Source: Capsicum annuum (Eukaryota; Streptophyta; Magnoliopsida; Solanales; Solanaceae). From it: 64,000 nucleotides of DNA. The translations under genes were made by a program, and so were the position numbers. The stretch lies in assembly GCF_002878395.1 (NCBI RefSeq), contig NC_061116.1:125730859-125794858 (forward strand), written 5' to 3'. This document shows positions 1 through 23,997 of this stretch, piece after piece. The notes below the pieces were generated by a model that saw nothing but the letters and a program-made list of their open reading frames with translations, was not told the DNA's origin and did no database searches. The first letter of the stretch is position 1; every line of letters begins with the position of its first letter.

Positions 1-84
1 TCTTGTCACACAACACTAGGTTCTTGAAATAAGAAAAAGGTATCTTGTCACACAACACTAGGTTCTTGAAATAAGAAAAAAAGT
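1..84. repeat. 42 bp tandem duplication
   Basis: Two adjacent nearly identical copies of a 42 bp unit start at 1 and 43, each containing CACACAACACTAGGTTCTTG. They lie in the internal (leader) region of the element whose LTR follows at 630. The left edge is cut by the window, so more copies may exist. Confidence 0.85.
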
Positions 85-629
85 TGCTGAAAAGTAGAAG
101 CTTAGTCTAAGAAATGATGGGTTCAAGGCTTCTCACAACATGCATTATAATTTTCAGCTTCAACTCTTGAATTTATATCACACTTTTTGGTTGTCTAAAG
201 TTGTAAGAAAAGATGAAGAACTTGATGTGCACAACAACCTTCAAGAACTCAACAACAACTTCTTCAAAAACACAACACAACACCACCAATTGTCAACAAG
301 TAACAACAAACAGCCAGCCACAAGGCACCACAACTATGGTTAATACTATAAGCTCAATCTTTAGATCTTGACACCTTTAGTGTTGGTGAGAAAGAAACCA
401 ACACTAGAAACACTCTATAAAAGGAAAATACTACAAGATCTATCCAAAAAAAGAAGAAAATCTCAGCCCATACAACAACACATCACAATTTTTGGCCAAG
501 AACACAAAGGTAGCAGATTTGACTATTTCTGGAATTTTCAGATTTCAGTTTTTTTTTTTTGTATTTTTCAAGTCTCAAGCCCAAGATTGATTTTGTTAGA
601 ACAAAATCAAAGATGGATTTGATACCAAA
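1..629 (-). mobile_element. Internal 5' leader of an LTR retroelement running off the left edge (element X)
   Basis: On the minus strand this sequence follows the LTR at 630-1503. It begins with a primer-binding-like stretch at 615-629 (TTTGGTATCAAATCC read on the minus strand), resembling the complement of the 3' end of plant initiator tRNA-Met. No coding domain is recognisable. The short open frames here have no family resemblance I can see and look like chance frames. Confidence 0.6.
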
Positions 630-1503
630 TGATACACTACTAACTTGGAGCGTATCAAATCTGCCACAAAATCAGTCCAAACACACTACAATTTCGAGAG
701 CTTAAAGATAACAACTCCAATATGTGAGACAACAACAATCATGAAATTTTGAAGGAATACCAACACCAAAACAGTAGCTACACAAAGAGAACAAGAAGAT
801 AACAATAACATTAAACAATGGTTCAACAACACAAGATGATAGATTACAAAGAGTACAATGTTAACAACAAGAACAACAAATGGCAGTAACTATAGTGAAT
901 CAAAAATCAGCCCCACACGGTTCACTAAGTTACTGCAAAGTTTCAAGAGTACAAAATGAAAGATAGTAACTTGACACAAAGATATCTTAGAATCTATGAA
1001 ACCTAACTTAAAGAAAGGACCCTAAGACCAAAAGATTTCAGTACCAAGTTCTTACTTAGACCAAGAGGAACTCATCAACCTCAAGATCTCAAGTTTCTAG
1101 CCAATAAACAACACAAGTGTAACTACACTTGTTGGACAGATTTCAGGTTCTACTCTCAAGAACAAGAGAGAGAGAAATATTCAATGTTACAAGACTTATT
1201 GTTGTGAAATATGAAGAATGAACTAACTGCTGAAAATTACACTAATAGCATCTATTTATATTACACACAAAATAAAGGACAAATGTCCTTCCTACCCTTC
1301 ATTCATGGGGTGCCCTTAGAGTGTATTTTATTACACTTCAAGGCTCATTTTCACACTTAAAAATGTTGAAGATCTTTGGCGGATCAAGTACCAACTCACA
1401 CACAACCATTTGTATGAACATGGCTTGTAGTTTTTGTAACTCCCGAGCTTGACTTCGTATGAATGGTCGAGAACATATTGGACAGCTTTTTACACCCGTA
1501 TCA
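630..1503 (-). mobile_element. 5' LTR of element X (874 bp)
   Basis: The stretch starts TGATAC at 630 and ends GTATCA at 1503, giving the short inverted ends expected of an LTR, and the primer-binding-like site follows directly on the minus strand. To its right, the ORF2-like reading frame of element E1 is interrupted at 1504, so X inserted into E1. The candidate target duplication on the right is 1504-1508 (ATAAA); its partner lies outside the window. Confidence 0.7.
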
Positions 1504-1694
1504 ATAAACTCAAGTAGTGGACTACATTCGTGAGAAAATTGATCTTCATTCATAGCCTCACTAGTTGTTAGTAACACACATACCAACGTAGACTCACCTT
1601 GGTTTTCACAACGGTCAACTAGTATGTGAATACTCTTGTCACTTGGTATTGGAACCTTATTCAAGTCATGAGTGCTAGCACTAGATGGACACAA
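1504..1694 (-). pseudogene. ORF2-like conserved retroelement protein, N-terminal part, interrupted
   Basis: The frame carries the conserved block CPSS-AST-L-KVPIPSDKSIHILV, then CENQGESTLVC and HECSPLLEFID. The same block appears in E7 (56540-56730), E3 (6268-6345, degraded) and E6 (47240-47400). The frame is continued artificially into the LTR of element X, so the protein is broken after about 60 residues. I do not recognise the family. Conservation across separate insertions suggests it was once a translated element protein. Confidence 0.55.
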
Positions 1695-2356
1695 ATTATT
1701 CTTATGAAAAGAATTGATTTTGTCATCTGAAGGATCAACTAGTGCTTACGGACTCACAATAAGAGTTTGGTCCTTATGCAACCTAACAACACCAAGAGTA
1801 TCACAAAAGGTATATTCACACACTTATTCACTAAGAAAATCCAAAACTATACTACTTTGGCCACTACTAGCCACATCACAACATTAAGTTCAAGGAAGTG
1901 TAGAGTGTAGGAATGTCACCTTGTGGATCATAGGAAGTGTTTTCTTTACTTAATTTTGTGTAAGGGAAGCCTTCATGCTCCACATTACAAGGGAATATTT
2001 CAAGCTCTTCCTTTGGACTCGCTCCTTCATCACTTGTCCCAAAATGGGGACTTTCGTCCAAGGGCTTGAAGGGAACTTCCTTGGGCTTCTCCTAAGGACC
2101 TCTAGGGTCTTGAACCTGCACATGAGGAGAGAAAATACTAGGGAAAATGCTAGTATTTGGGCTAGTGAGTAATAAGGATTCTTTGTGGACAAGATCCACA
2201 ATCAAGCATTTTTTTTCCCTTCCAACTTCACTACCCATGGTTTCCCTTTCCCTTCCTTCCTTTCTTCACACTCTTCTTGTATCTCAAAAACAAGCTTCTC
2301 TCCATCTTGAGGCTTGACCTTATTCTCTTTGAATTCTAACTTGTGGAGAATAGGCA

Positions 2357-2860
2357 TTAGATTTTGTGAAGTGTAGGATTTTGTGGGAGTATTTGGCTTG
2401 GATTTGTGGGTGGAGTTTGGGTTCCAAGTCCTTCTTGTTGGACTTGGTTCATTTGGGGATGTAATGACCTTTGTAGGGTTCGGTTAGGAGAAGTTTGGGG
2501 TTGGTTTAGTGGCTGATTTTGGGAAACTCTTGGAGGGTTAAGCATTTGGTGGAGGGTTTCGGGTATTATAGTCATAGAAGAGTTATTGCCTTGGACACTA
2601 GAGGATGCATGGTAGAGATTAGGAGTAGAAGAAGGTCGTGAGTTCCTCCTACTTTCAACAAAAATAAGCCTCCCACTAAAAGTGGAAATCTCAGTCCGCA
2701 TAGCATCTATATCACTCTTCATGTCTCTTCTCAAGGCATCATGACTATCTTCTATTCTTTGAGCAAAGTCTTGACCCAAGGCATCAATTCGAGCCATCAA
2801 GGCTCTAATAGCACCATTCCCAATAGTTGGGAAGTAGTACCTTTGAATTTCATGAAAAAT
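2357..2860 (-). pseudogene. ORF1-like retroelement protein (coiled coil plus Pro/Gln-rich), E1 copy
   Basis: The frame has a heptad-like, charged N-terminal part (ALMARIDALGQDFAQRIED, then DALRRDMKSDIDAM). A Ser-rich linker and a Pro/Gln/Asn-rich tail follow (NPPRVSQNQPLNQPQTSPN). The E8 copy (62834-63470) and the N-terminus in E3 (5324-5479) match it closely. The start region is frameshifted relative to those copies, whose protein starts MES. A coiled coil followed by a low-complexity tail would fit a Gag-like assembly protein, but that function is only inferred. No zinc knuckle is visible. Confidence 0.5.
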
Positions 2861-4098
2861 GTACCTAAAAAGTGCAAAAACAGAAAGCAAACAACCTACA
2901 AAACGAGCAAACACATTAGTTCAAAAGCCTCACTTCACTCACTCTCAATCTCACCTTACACTTGGCTTCACAAGCGTTGGAGAATTGGCAATACTTGGCA
3001 AGTTACTTGAGAGGTGAGAAGCTTTGACTCGAAATTGATCTTTGTTTGAAACGACTCAAAATAAGTAATGCACGAACTTGAAGCAACAAAATACTATGAC
3101 TTGAAAATGAGAAAAACACACAAAAAAAATCGGAGACACAAAATAAACGTACTTTAAACTAATTACCAACCTAGTAGGTACTTACTAGTTTGCTAATTAG
3201 TGGTAGAATTAACTTAAAATAAACTAGAATCAAAATTAGAAACTGGGAAATCTACCTAAGAACTCAATTTGGCTGATTAGCTAGTGATGATGTGGCAGCT
3301 TATGATTGGACGTTGAGTTTTTAAATTTTTCAACCCTAATTCTCAAGTCTCGGCCTAGAACCCCTTTGGTGAAGAAGAATTTCATTTGGGAGGGGAAAAT
3401 GAAGGTTTGAAAGCCTTTTTGGAGCTTCAAATGAATTCAAAAACAAATGGTCCCCCCTTTGTACTTGGAATGTACTTGATTTTGTACTTTGATTATTCCT
3501 TTGTCTCTTCTTTCTTTGGATGACAATGAATATGCCAAGGATATTCTTTCACAAACACCAAGTACACTCTCTTTCTTCTCCTTTTTTGGATCAAACACAC
3601 TCTTTGAAAATTTCTTAGCAAGACTTGATGAAATGGACTCCAAACACACTATTTACGAGTTGACCAAAGTTTGACCCCTAACCAAATGAACTCCAAATCT
3701 GATTTTTTTTTTTGTAGATCTAGGTTCCTTAGGCCAAGGTGAGCTCAAATAACAATAAATCACAACCAACCAATGTCCACAACACAAAAGCCACACGGAT
3801 CTAGCTTCTTGAAGCTTCAAAATGCTATAACCATGGTGGATCTAGCTCAAAATTGACCAAATCTTGTTGCAAATATAGATCTAGACTCCTTAGTTGCTAG
3901 GGAGCAAGGATCTAGCACTTGAAAACAGCAAAACAACACAAAAACGTGTAGATCTAACTTACAAAATGCTGTCCAAACACAAAAAACGTGAAACACCCTC
4001 TTTTTTTATTTTCTTAACTCTAGACTCTTTTTTGTTGAGATTTTCTTAATAAGAACACTAAAACCAAGGATTCGAGTTGTGGGAACAACCCTAAGCAA

Positions 4099-4113
4099 GG
4101 CTTTGATACCAAA
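4099..4113 (-). other. Primer-binding site of E1
   Basis: Read on the minus strand this is TTTGGTATCAAAGCC, directly after the LTR end. TGGTATCA-AGC matches the complement of the 3' end of plant initiator tRNA-Met apart from one position. Confidence 0.7.
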
Positions 4114-4811
4114 TAATAGCCCAAAGGTAGGCTATGCACGAAATTGGTCACTTAGATGCAAATTCTAGCAACCAAATAAAGAGAAAACAACACGTAGAAT
4201 AGAGATGAAAAAGAAGAATGCTTGAAATTAAAGGATAGATAGAAAGACCCTTACTCTTATTCAATGATTAGAACTAGAAGATGTTTCAAAATCTTCAACA
4301 CACCTCACAAATAAGAGTTCAACCCTTCCTCTTAGGTGAACTAAAGGGAACACTCTTCCTCAAGTACACCTTTCTTGCCAAATTATCCAAAACAAGTGAA
4401 ACCCTAACTTCAAATGTTCTTGGACCAATTTTTAGATTATAAGAGCTAAAACTAGAGACTAAAAACTACAATATAAGAGTAATATCCAATTTCATCAAAG
4501 TATAATGAAAAGAGAAGTAAAATGGTCTATTTATACTATTACATGCCAAATGACAAAAATGCCCTTAATGAGGGGCTTAGAAAAGGGATCCTATGGAGTG
4601 TTATTTTGGAGTGTAAAAAGTCCATCATTCCCTTAGTAAAAGGCTCCTCTTGAGTGTAAGGAACCTCCTCTTTTCTTCACTTGGACAAGACTTTGTAATG
4701 GTTCTAAAAAGTCTTCAAGCACTTGCAAATTCGAGACTTGGTCCTTTGACAATCCGAAGCTTGAACCTTCTACAAGACCTTGTAAACCTTGTACTCTTTA
4801 TGCTTGTATCA
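4114..4811 (-). mobile_element. 5' LTR of E1 (698 bp)
   Basis: On the minus strand it starts TGATACAAGC at 4811 and ends GGGCTATTA at 4114, next to the primer site. The terminal CA has decayed to TA. It aligns over most of its length with S1 (30404-31076) and the E8 LTR (61059-61732). A stretch of AATAGTATAAATAGACC type, seen on the minus strand near 4530, is shared by these LTRs and looks like a TATA-box region. Confidence 0.75.
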
Positions 4812-5323
4812 TTCTAGGCCGAGACTTGAGAATTAGGGTTGAAAAATTTTGAAAACTCAATATCCAATCACAAGCTGCCACATCATCACTAGCTAATCGG
4901 CCAAATTGAGTTCTTAGGTAGATTTCCTAGTTTCAAATTGTTGTTTCTAGTTTCAATTTTGTTGTTCTTTCACTAATTAGAAAAATAGTAAGTACCTACA
5001 AGTCTGGTAATTAGATTAGAGTCTGATTATTTTATGTGTTCAATTTTTGTGTGCTTTTCTCATTTTTAATTCATAGTAATTTGTTGGTTCAAGTCCGCGC
5101 ATCATTTTATTTGAGTCATATTAAACAAAAATTGATTCCAAACCAAAGCATATTCACCACTCATTCACTTGCCAAGTATTGTCAAGTTTTCAATACTTGT
5201 GAGACCAAGTGTGAGGTAAGATCCGAGTGTGAGTGTGGTGAGGCCTTTTTGAACTAACATGTTTGCTCGTTTTGTAGATTGTTTTGCTTGCTATTTTTTT
5301 TGTGCTTTTTAGGTACATTTGCC

Positions 5324-5479
5324 ATGGAATCCAAAAGTAATACTTCCCAATCTTTGGGAAATGATGCTATTGGAGTTTTGTTGGCTCGGTTGGAGGCCTT
5401 TGCTCGAAAAATAAAGGATAATAATGATGCTTTGAGGAGAGGTATAAAGGGTGATATGGATGTAATGGGGGTGAAATGA
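5324..5479 (+). pseudogene. ORF1-like N-terminal fragment of E3
   Basis: It starts MESKSNTSQSLGND and continues with the same charged helical block as the E1 and E8 copies (LLARLEAFARKIKDNNDALR). It stops after about 52 residues, where the Pro/Gln-rich tail begins in the other copies. It is preceded by AGGTACATTTGCC, shared in slightly altered form with E7 (55888-55902), which supports this ATG as the original start. Confidence 0.5.
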
Positions 5480-6215
5480 TTAGAATTAAAGCAAGGGTTG
5501 ATAGACTATGTCCACCAAAATCTCCACAAAATTCAAACCACTTGACCAAATGCTACCTTCACAAGTCCAAACACCTCAAGTCTAAAGACTTAATACTTCA
5601 CAAAATCCAATGACTCTTCTCCACGAGTTAGAAACCAAAGAGAGTGAGGCCAAGCCTTAAGATGGAGACAAAATGAGTGGTGAGGTACAAGAAGAATGTG
5701 AAGAAAGAAGGGAAAAGGAAAGAAAAACCATGGGTAGTGAAGTTGGAAGGGGGAAAAATGCTTGATTGTGGATCTTGTCCACAAAGGACCCTTGTTATTC
5801 ACTAACCCAAATTCTAGCACTTGCCTAGCATTGATTCTTCTCATGTGCAAGTTCAAGACCATAGAAGTCCCGAGGAGAATCCCAAGGAAGTTCTCTTCAA
5901 GCCCTTGGCCAAAAGTCTCAATTTTGGGATAAGTGATGAAAAAGTTAGTCCAAAGGAAAACCTTGACATAATCCCTTGTAATGTAGAGCACGAAGGCTAC
6001 CATAATGCAAACACAAGTGAATAACACACTTCCAATAATCAACAAGGTAACAAAGCTATCTTCTACACTTCTAGAAACTTGAATTGTTGTGATGTGGCTA
6101 GTAGTGGACAAAGTGGTGTAGTTTTTGATTTTCTTAGTGAATAAGTGTGTGAATCTTTATTTTGTTATACTCTTGGTATTGTGAGTATGCAAGCACTAAT
6201 TGTGAGTATGCAAGC

Positions 6216-7073
6216 ACTAATTGATCCTTTAGATGACAAAATCAATTCTTTTCGTAAGAATGATTTGTGTCCATCTAGTGCCTAGCACTTATAACTTGAA
6301 TAAGGTTCCATTACCAAGGGACAAGAGTATTCACACACTAGTGGGTTGCCCTATTACAAACCAAGGTAACTTGGGTACATTCTACACTCCCTAGTTTAAA
6401 AAGTTGTGATGTGATTTCGGGTACATCTAGTGTAGAACTACATGCTTTCTTCTTTGATAATGCTTTGGGTAAGTGTGATACCCTAGTAAATGGAATGAGT
6501 AGCCTCAGTTTATTCCCTTGGCCACTTCACCCATTTGATCCCGGTGTACTAGTGGGGTGAGGAAGGGATTATTTCGGCTTGAGCTTATTGTCCCTTAATG
6601 TTTACCTTAGCCCTATCATTTGTGATGCATATAAATGTTTCATGGACAAAATAAGGGATTGCTGGTTGTATTTTAAAAGTGTACCCCCTCAGCATGATGT
6701 CTTCACACTTGATTCCTTTCTATACTACCTCTTTACCTATAATGATAACCATGCTAATTTCAAATTTATATTGTGTAGAGGTAGGAAGTTTAGTGTCTGG
6801 TTTCCTTATTTGAATGATAGTGATATGTGGGTGAGGTGGACCTTGAGATCAATAGTGGCACCATATTTGATGAGGTCCTTTGTAGAGGTAATGCAACAAA
6901 TATATCTTATGGTTCCTAAACCAAAGATAGTCTTACCTTTTGGGTATAGTAAAACCATTAAGACCATTGTAGTTTCCTTATCTCTTGATATTTGCCTAAA
7001 CCACCTCCTTTATGCCATTCATGCTGAGCTTTTCATGTCACACAAAGGACCCGTGGTTGTATTTCAAATGTGA
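6216..7073 (+). pseudogene. ORF2-like conserved retroelement protein, E3 copy
   Basis: Fragments in more than one frame match the E7 protein: FPWPLHPFD, VYLSPIICDAYKCFMDKIRD and CWLYFKSVPPQHD. The longest open part is 6579-7073. It extends further than E7's frame, with DSFLYYLFTYNDNHANFKF and RSIVAPYLMRSFVEVMQQ, and the E5 copy (41942-42472) shares this extension. The block is hydrophobic and aromatic-rich, with no catalytic motif that I recognise. Function unknown. Confidence 0.5.
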
Positions 7074-7350
7074 ACAACCTTGGCGTGTTGAAATATGTGA
7101 TGATTTTGGGTTGTACTTTTCTCTCTTTGATGCATATCCTAGTATGTCCTTTGTGTTGCTCGTAGTAAGTGTTTCATGATTATTACAAAGGATTGTTGGC
7201 TATATTCTAAGAGTGTGCCCCTTTGGTGTGTTCATATAATTTGGCACTAATTCTAACCCTCCTACCAAGAGGATTGTGTGCTTGTTTTTCTTCTTTTTTT
7301 GGTTTTGCAAGATCAGAATTTGAGGACAAATTCCTTCAAGATGGAGAGAA

Positions 7351-8075
7351 TGATACAACATGAGGTACACAAAATTGTACAAGGCATTGTCAAAGGTTCA
7401 AACTTCGGAATTGGCAAGTGTTTGGAGCATTTTAAAGCCTTGTCAAGTTGAAGAGGGAAAAGGGAACCATTACACTCAAGAGGCACCTCACTTGAAGGAT
7501 AAAATAAACTTTGCACACTATGATTTGACACTCAAGAGGCTCCCCATTTTAGGGATATTGTTGTCTTTTAAGACTCTCTTTTTACACTCCAAAGGAGCAC
7601 CCTTCATTAAGGGTATTTTTGTCCTTGTTTGTAATAAGTGTAAATAGGCACCTTAGCTCTTATTTTTCCTAAGTTTTGACAGAATGAATTGAGTGAATTT
7701 TTAGATTTTAATACTACTGTTAGATTGTATTATTCTCCTTCTCTTTAAGAGAGAGAAACCGAATTAGGGTTAGCACAATTGATGGATTTCACTTGTGTTA
7801 ACAAATTGACGAGAAAGGTGGGTTTTGAGGAGTGTAAATTCCCTTGGTCCATCTAAGAGGAAGGTTTGAGATTTTATTGGTGAGGTGTGATTGATGGTTT
7901 GATACACCATCTTTTGTTAATCACTTGGTAGAAGTAAGGGTCTTTCTATCTATCCTTTAATTTCAAGCATTCTTCTTCTCCATCCCCTTTCTTTGTGTTG
8001 TTTTTCACTTCTTGTGTTTGCTGGTTTTTGCATTCTTAGTGTAAATTTCATTTTTCCTAGTGTTCTCTTGTATCA
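7351..8075 (+). mobile_element. 3' LTR of E3 (about 725 bp)
   Basis: It starts TGATACAACA directly after the purine tract and ends CTTGTATCA at 8075. It aligns with the LTRs of E1, E7 and E8, including the phrases GGATTTCACTTGTGTT and TTGCATTCTTAG. Confidence 0.7.
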
Positions 8076-8621
8076 AGGGTTCACGGTTTTGGTTTCCTTT
8101 GTTAAGGGTATTTTTGGTCACTTAGCCTTAAGGGCATTTTGGTAACTTAGCCTTGTCCATTTTACACTCCATGACCTCCCCTCCTTCATTAAGGGCAATG
8201 GAGTCATTTTGTCACTCATTATGTAATAAGGCTATATATAGTCTCTTTTGGGTCTTCTTTCTTTAGTTTATGAAAGATGAAAGATTGAAACATTAAAAAT
8301 CCTTTCTTTTGAGAGTAGAACACTTAGTAAGTTAGGGCTTAGAAATGCTAGGGTTCATGGTTTTGGTTCCCTTTGTTAAGGGTATTTTTGGTCACTTAGC
8401 CTTAAGGGCATTTTGGTAACTTAGCCTTGTATATTTTACACTCTATGACCTCCCCTCCTTCATTAAGAGCAATAGAGTCATTTTGTCACTCATTATGTAA
8501 TAAGGTTATAGTCTCTTTTAGGTCTTCTTTCTTTAGTTTATGAAAGATGAAAGATTGAAACATTAAAAATCCTCTCTTGAGAGTAGAACATTTAGTCTTA
8601 GTTAGGACTTGGAAAAGCTAG
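8076..8621 (+). repeat. 274 bp tandem duplication inside an LTR
   Basis: The unit starting AGGGTTCACGG at 8076 is repeated from 8350 (AGGGTTCATGG) and runs to about 8621, with only scattered substitutions and small gaps. It duplicates the probable promoter part of the LTR, including the ATGTAATAAGG block. Confidence 0.85.
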
Positions 8622-9023
8622 TATTGATCTTTTCTTGGAAACGGTGGATCTTGAGGTGAGTTGATTCCCTTGGCAGTAACCGTAAGAGTGTGGTTTTGAT
8701 TATTACATTCATTAGGGGTTTTTGAGTTTAATACACTCTTTAGTTCTTAATCTTGTAATAATCTTGGTCTCACTATCTATCATTTACTTTTGTTGTTCTC
8801 ATCTTGTGTAGGGGACTATTTTGGGTCCTTTATTGAATCTGAAACTTGTGTTATTGTTATTCATCTTGTTCCTCACTTTTTGTAGTTGTTTTTGGTTATA
8901 TACACCATTGTATCTTGTATTCTTCTTAATCCAAGAGTGGTTTCCATCTTGGTCCTCAGATCCTTAAGATTGTGGCTGATTTGAAGTGTGTTTCTGCCTT
9001 CTGTTGTCTTTAATATTATATCA
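8076..9023 (+). mobile_element. LTR fragment with internal tandem duplication
   Basis: This is LTR-like sequence of a related family. It has a TATA-like GCTATATATAG near 8231, the repeated 3' features TTTCTTTAGTTTATGAAAG, and a final TATCA at 9023. Its left end is missing because E3 appears to be inserted at AGGGT (8076-8080). No primer site follows, so it is a solo or 3' LTR remnant. Confidence 0.55.
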
Positions 9024-11450
9024 ATGAGGGATAGATAAATGAGATTGTCTTGAAATTCATTACATTATTTGTAACCGCACACTTGTATGTGTGTTGGGGG
9101 AAACATCAATTTAGACATTGGGTTGATAGACTTTCTCCTTCTTTAGACGTATATGGTATTCAATTTGGACCTCTTAATAGTTGTAAGAGTTTTTCAAATG
9201 ATATACTTTGGGATGGATCACTTCTTCAATCATAAGACATGTTTTAAATTTCTAATTGAAGTCCATCAAAGTATCTTAATGTTATTTATTGCTTAATAGA
9301 GCTACTCTTTATTGAATAAAGAGCCATATATCTAATATCTATTATGAAAGGGTTATTAGAGTACTTAGATAATATATATTCAATAGTCTCTCAAAACTAT
9401 ACATATTGGTGTAGGGTAAGATGATAAGGTTGAAGTCCTAAGATAGGACTGGATTAAAGTCCCACTTCAACATTGATAAGATATTCTCTAAAATGAATCT
9501 ACTCATGAAAGTTCATGTTACTTCAATCCACACGGCATTGTGGTGTAATGGCCTATTCTAACTAGGTCAAGGATTATGTATCCGCTCACATGTATATTAT
9601 AATAATCAATATGAAAAGATATCTCTCCTATCTCATATAATTTTTTAATTTCTTTTATTGTGTTGATTGATTATGCCTTATCATATGGTGCTATTCTACA
9701 GTAATCATATTCCTTGTGCAAGGGCCATTGAAACATATGATATAGGTTTACTAGGAATTCCACCTTCTCGGTTGATATTGGTGACCCCCACGTATTATTT
9801 TGGGCTATGTCATGTCTTATGTATTATAGTTCTTGGGGCCGTCACTATTCTTGTTATGTCTTACAGGCTATGTACCTATGTTATTCATGTTACGTATGTA
9901 GATAATTTTTGCCTCTCATTTATGGTTTTTGCTTAAAATTGTATTTTTGAACTCAACGTTCCTTATTTATGATATGAGAGGCTTAATGGCAGTCCTATTG
10001 TATTAGTTTGCTCTCACGTATGTTTCATGATGTTCAGAAATTGAAGAACATGCATGTAGTTTTTATGATTGACAAAGTGAACTTGGTTCACTATTTATTG
10101 TCTTATGCATACTTAGTCATGTGAACCAGTTCCAGGCGCAAGTGCACAAGGACATCGTGTACATTATATGAAAAATTAAGAGAAAGAAGGAAAGAAACAA
10201 ATAAAAGAAATATAGGAGAAAAGAAGAAAAAATTAAAGAAGAATCAAAGTTTTTTTTTATAGGATGCATCTTTCTTATAAGGGAGCAAATCACAAATTTA
10301 CTTATAAAGTCCTAGTCTTTGATTTTCTAGGACGTGACAAATCTCCAGCATTTATATGGCCTGAAGATCAATTCGAGCCGCACCTATTCACAGAATCATC
10401 ATTAAGAGCAATAGCCATTGAGCAAAACTAAAGGACTTTTCATCATAACAATGTACTGTTTCACTAGTTTTTAGGTGTCTTTGAGTCTGTACTAATGAAT
10501 ATTTGACTATTTGTTTGACTGAGCGGGGGATGCTTGTATGTTGAAGTTTGTCTTTGTTGAGTTCCTCAATTGGAGTAAACTGATGTATTTGAGGCACTAG
10601 AATTAATTCCTTTGATTATTGAGTTATAATCTTCATCTTTCTTCAAAGTTAGTGAAGATTGATGGAACTCTTACATTGTGGTTAGTTTTACTCCTTTGAA
10701 CAAGTTTATTGACCTATTTTGCACTTGTTTCAATAATTGAACCTAATTCACCTGACTCACATTTATTACATAGTAATTGAGTCGGTTATACAGCGCTATA
10801 ATATTTCACATGACTATTTTATGTCATTATGTTCATATTGAGCTTGGTGACTCTCGTCAACATGACCTGTGAAATGATTAACTGAGTTACAAAGTACGTC
10901 AATGTAGTCGATCGTTTGAAGTTAGGAAATCATAATAGTGAAGTTGACTAATCACATCAACTTATCTCGGTTGATTGAGAATTTTCCCCGAATATGTATC
11001 ACTAAATAGCATAAGTCAACCACTGAAAAGGTCCACAAAGATTGCTTGGTTGGTCGTGGTGTCTTACATGCTTATCGCATTCACGGCGAGGGAGGACTGA
11101 TGACAAGTTATCAAATGTCGACTTTATATACTTTAAAAAGTAAAATGAGAGTGAAAAGTGGATAAGTTTTTCAATTAGTCATTATGAGCAACTTAAAAAG
11201 ATAACTTCTGAATACTTACACTCGCATCATTTCTAACAAAAGTTGCGCACAACTGATGTGCTCCGAACTGATGAATTGCAAGTCCTAACTGTATTTGCAA
11301 CCTATGAATGAAATTTCTGATTCTTTTGTACAGACGTGTTCATTTACAACTGTCAACCATTAACTATTCTTGTAGTTAGGTTTGATGAGGAAGCGTGCAA
11401 GAGGTACATTGGTTCCGGGTGAGAATCCACTTGCTCAAAACAAAAAAAAA
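9024..11450. other. Intergenic sequence without recognisable gene
   Basis: I see no coding region with homology or organised codon structure here. The open frames 9050-9235 and 9667-9936 are short and isolated. A purine-rich stretch (A/G only for most of 10165-10250) is present. The segment lies downstream of the 3' end of the CYP90A gene. Confidence 0.5.
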
Positions 11451-11665
11451 AACAATAAATAAAATCTTCCTGATTCTCCTTTCATTCATAGCAGCAAAAT
11501 GTCGCCTCTGCTCAATTCACTACAGGATAATTTAATTTCTTATGCTCGAACTACCATCGTCTTATTAAGCTTTCGTACAGATTCATTCGTACCACCCTGC
11601 TCAGCATCCTACAATCTCAGAAACCCTTCTACTCTTCACTTCTCCTCTCTGCTATCGCAGAGACC
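11450..11665 (-). other. Probable 3' UTR and polyadenylation region of the CYP90A gene
   Basis: On the minus strand the stop codon at 11668-11666 is followed by about 200 nt containing AATAAG (near 11560) and AATTAAA-like signals. A T-rich tract follows at 11440-11462 with TTTATTG. This is compatible with plant poly(A) signals, but the exact end cannot be fixed from sequence. Confidence 0.45.
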
Positions 11666-23898
<12,233 letters not shown>

Positions 23899-23997
23899 GT
23901 TAATTAATTGTTAGGAAAGCAGTTTGTGGGGGTGGGTTCTTTCTTATGTACTAGTGACCACGGTGAAAACATTGAAAGGGCTCCTTCCGTTTCTTTT
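23899..23997 (-). promoter_or_regulatory. Short proximal upstream region of CYP90A
   Basis: Between the ATG and the MITE-like element only 99 bp remain. I see no convincing TATA box; TACATAAG at about 23950 is the nearest. No CGTGTG/CGTGCG BR-response motif is visible here, though these are known in CPD promoters. Core promoter signals may therefore lie inside or beyond the element. Confidence 0.4.

Larger units (their letters stand above)
1504..4113 (-). mobile_element. Internal region of non-autonomous LTR element E1
   Basis: This minus-strand region runs from the primer site at 4099-4113 through a 1.2 kb leader, an ORF1 relic (about 2357-2860), a middle segment (about 1876-2201) and the start of an ORF2-like frame (1504-1694). 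The same order is seen in E8 (61733-64000) and, on the plus strand, in E3 and E7. No reverse transcriptase, integrase, RNase H or protease motif is visible. The 3' part is cut off by the insertion of element X at 1503/1504. Confidence 0.7.
4812..7350 (+). mobile_element. Internal region of non-autonomous LTR element E3 (5' part missing)
   Basis: This plus-strand relative of E7 begins at 4812 exactly where E1's LTR ends, so the leader and 5' LTR are absent here. It contains an ORF1 fragment (5324-5479), a middle segment (about 5730-6024) and ORF2-like fragments (about 6216-7073). It ends in a purine-rich tract (AAGATGGAGAGAA, 7338-7350) directly before the 3' LTR. Many stops and frameshifts are present, so no intact coding sequence remains. 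Confidence 0.7.

Noticed and set aside
1..84. Direct repeats as a possible CRISPR or satellite array
   Set aside because: Only two adjacent copies without spacers, in plant retroelement leader sequence.
9667..9936. Possible membrane-protein ORF of 89 codons
   Set aside because: No homologue, no start context and no neighbouring exon; T-rich sequence gives hydrophobic translations by chance.
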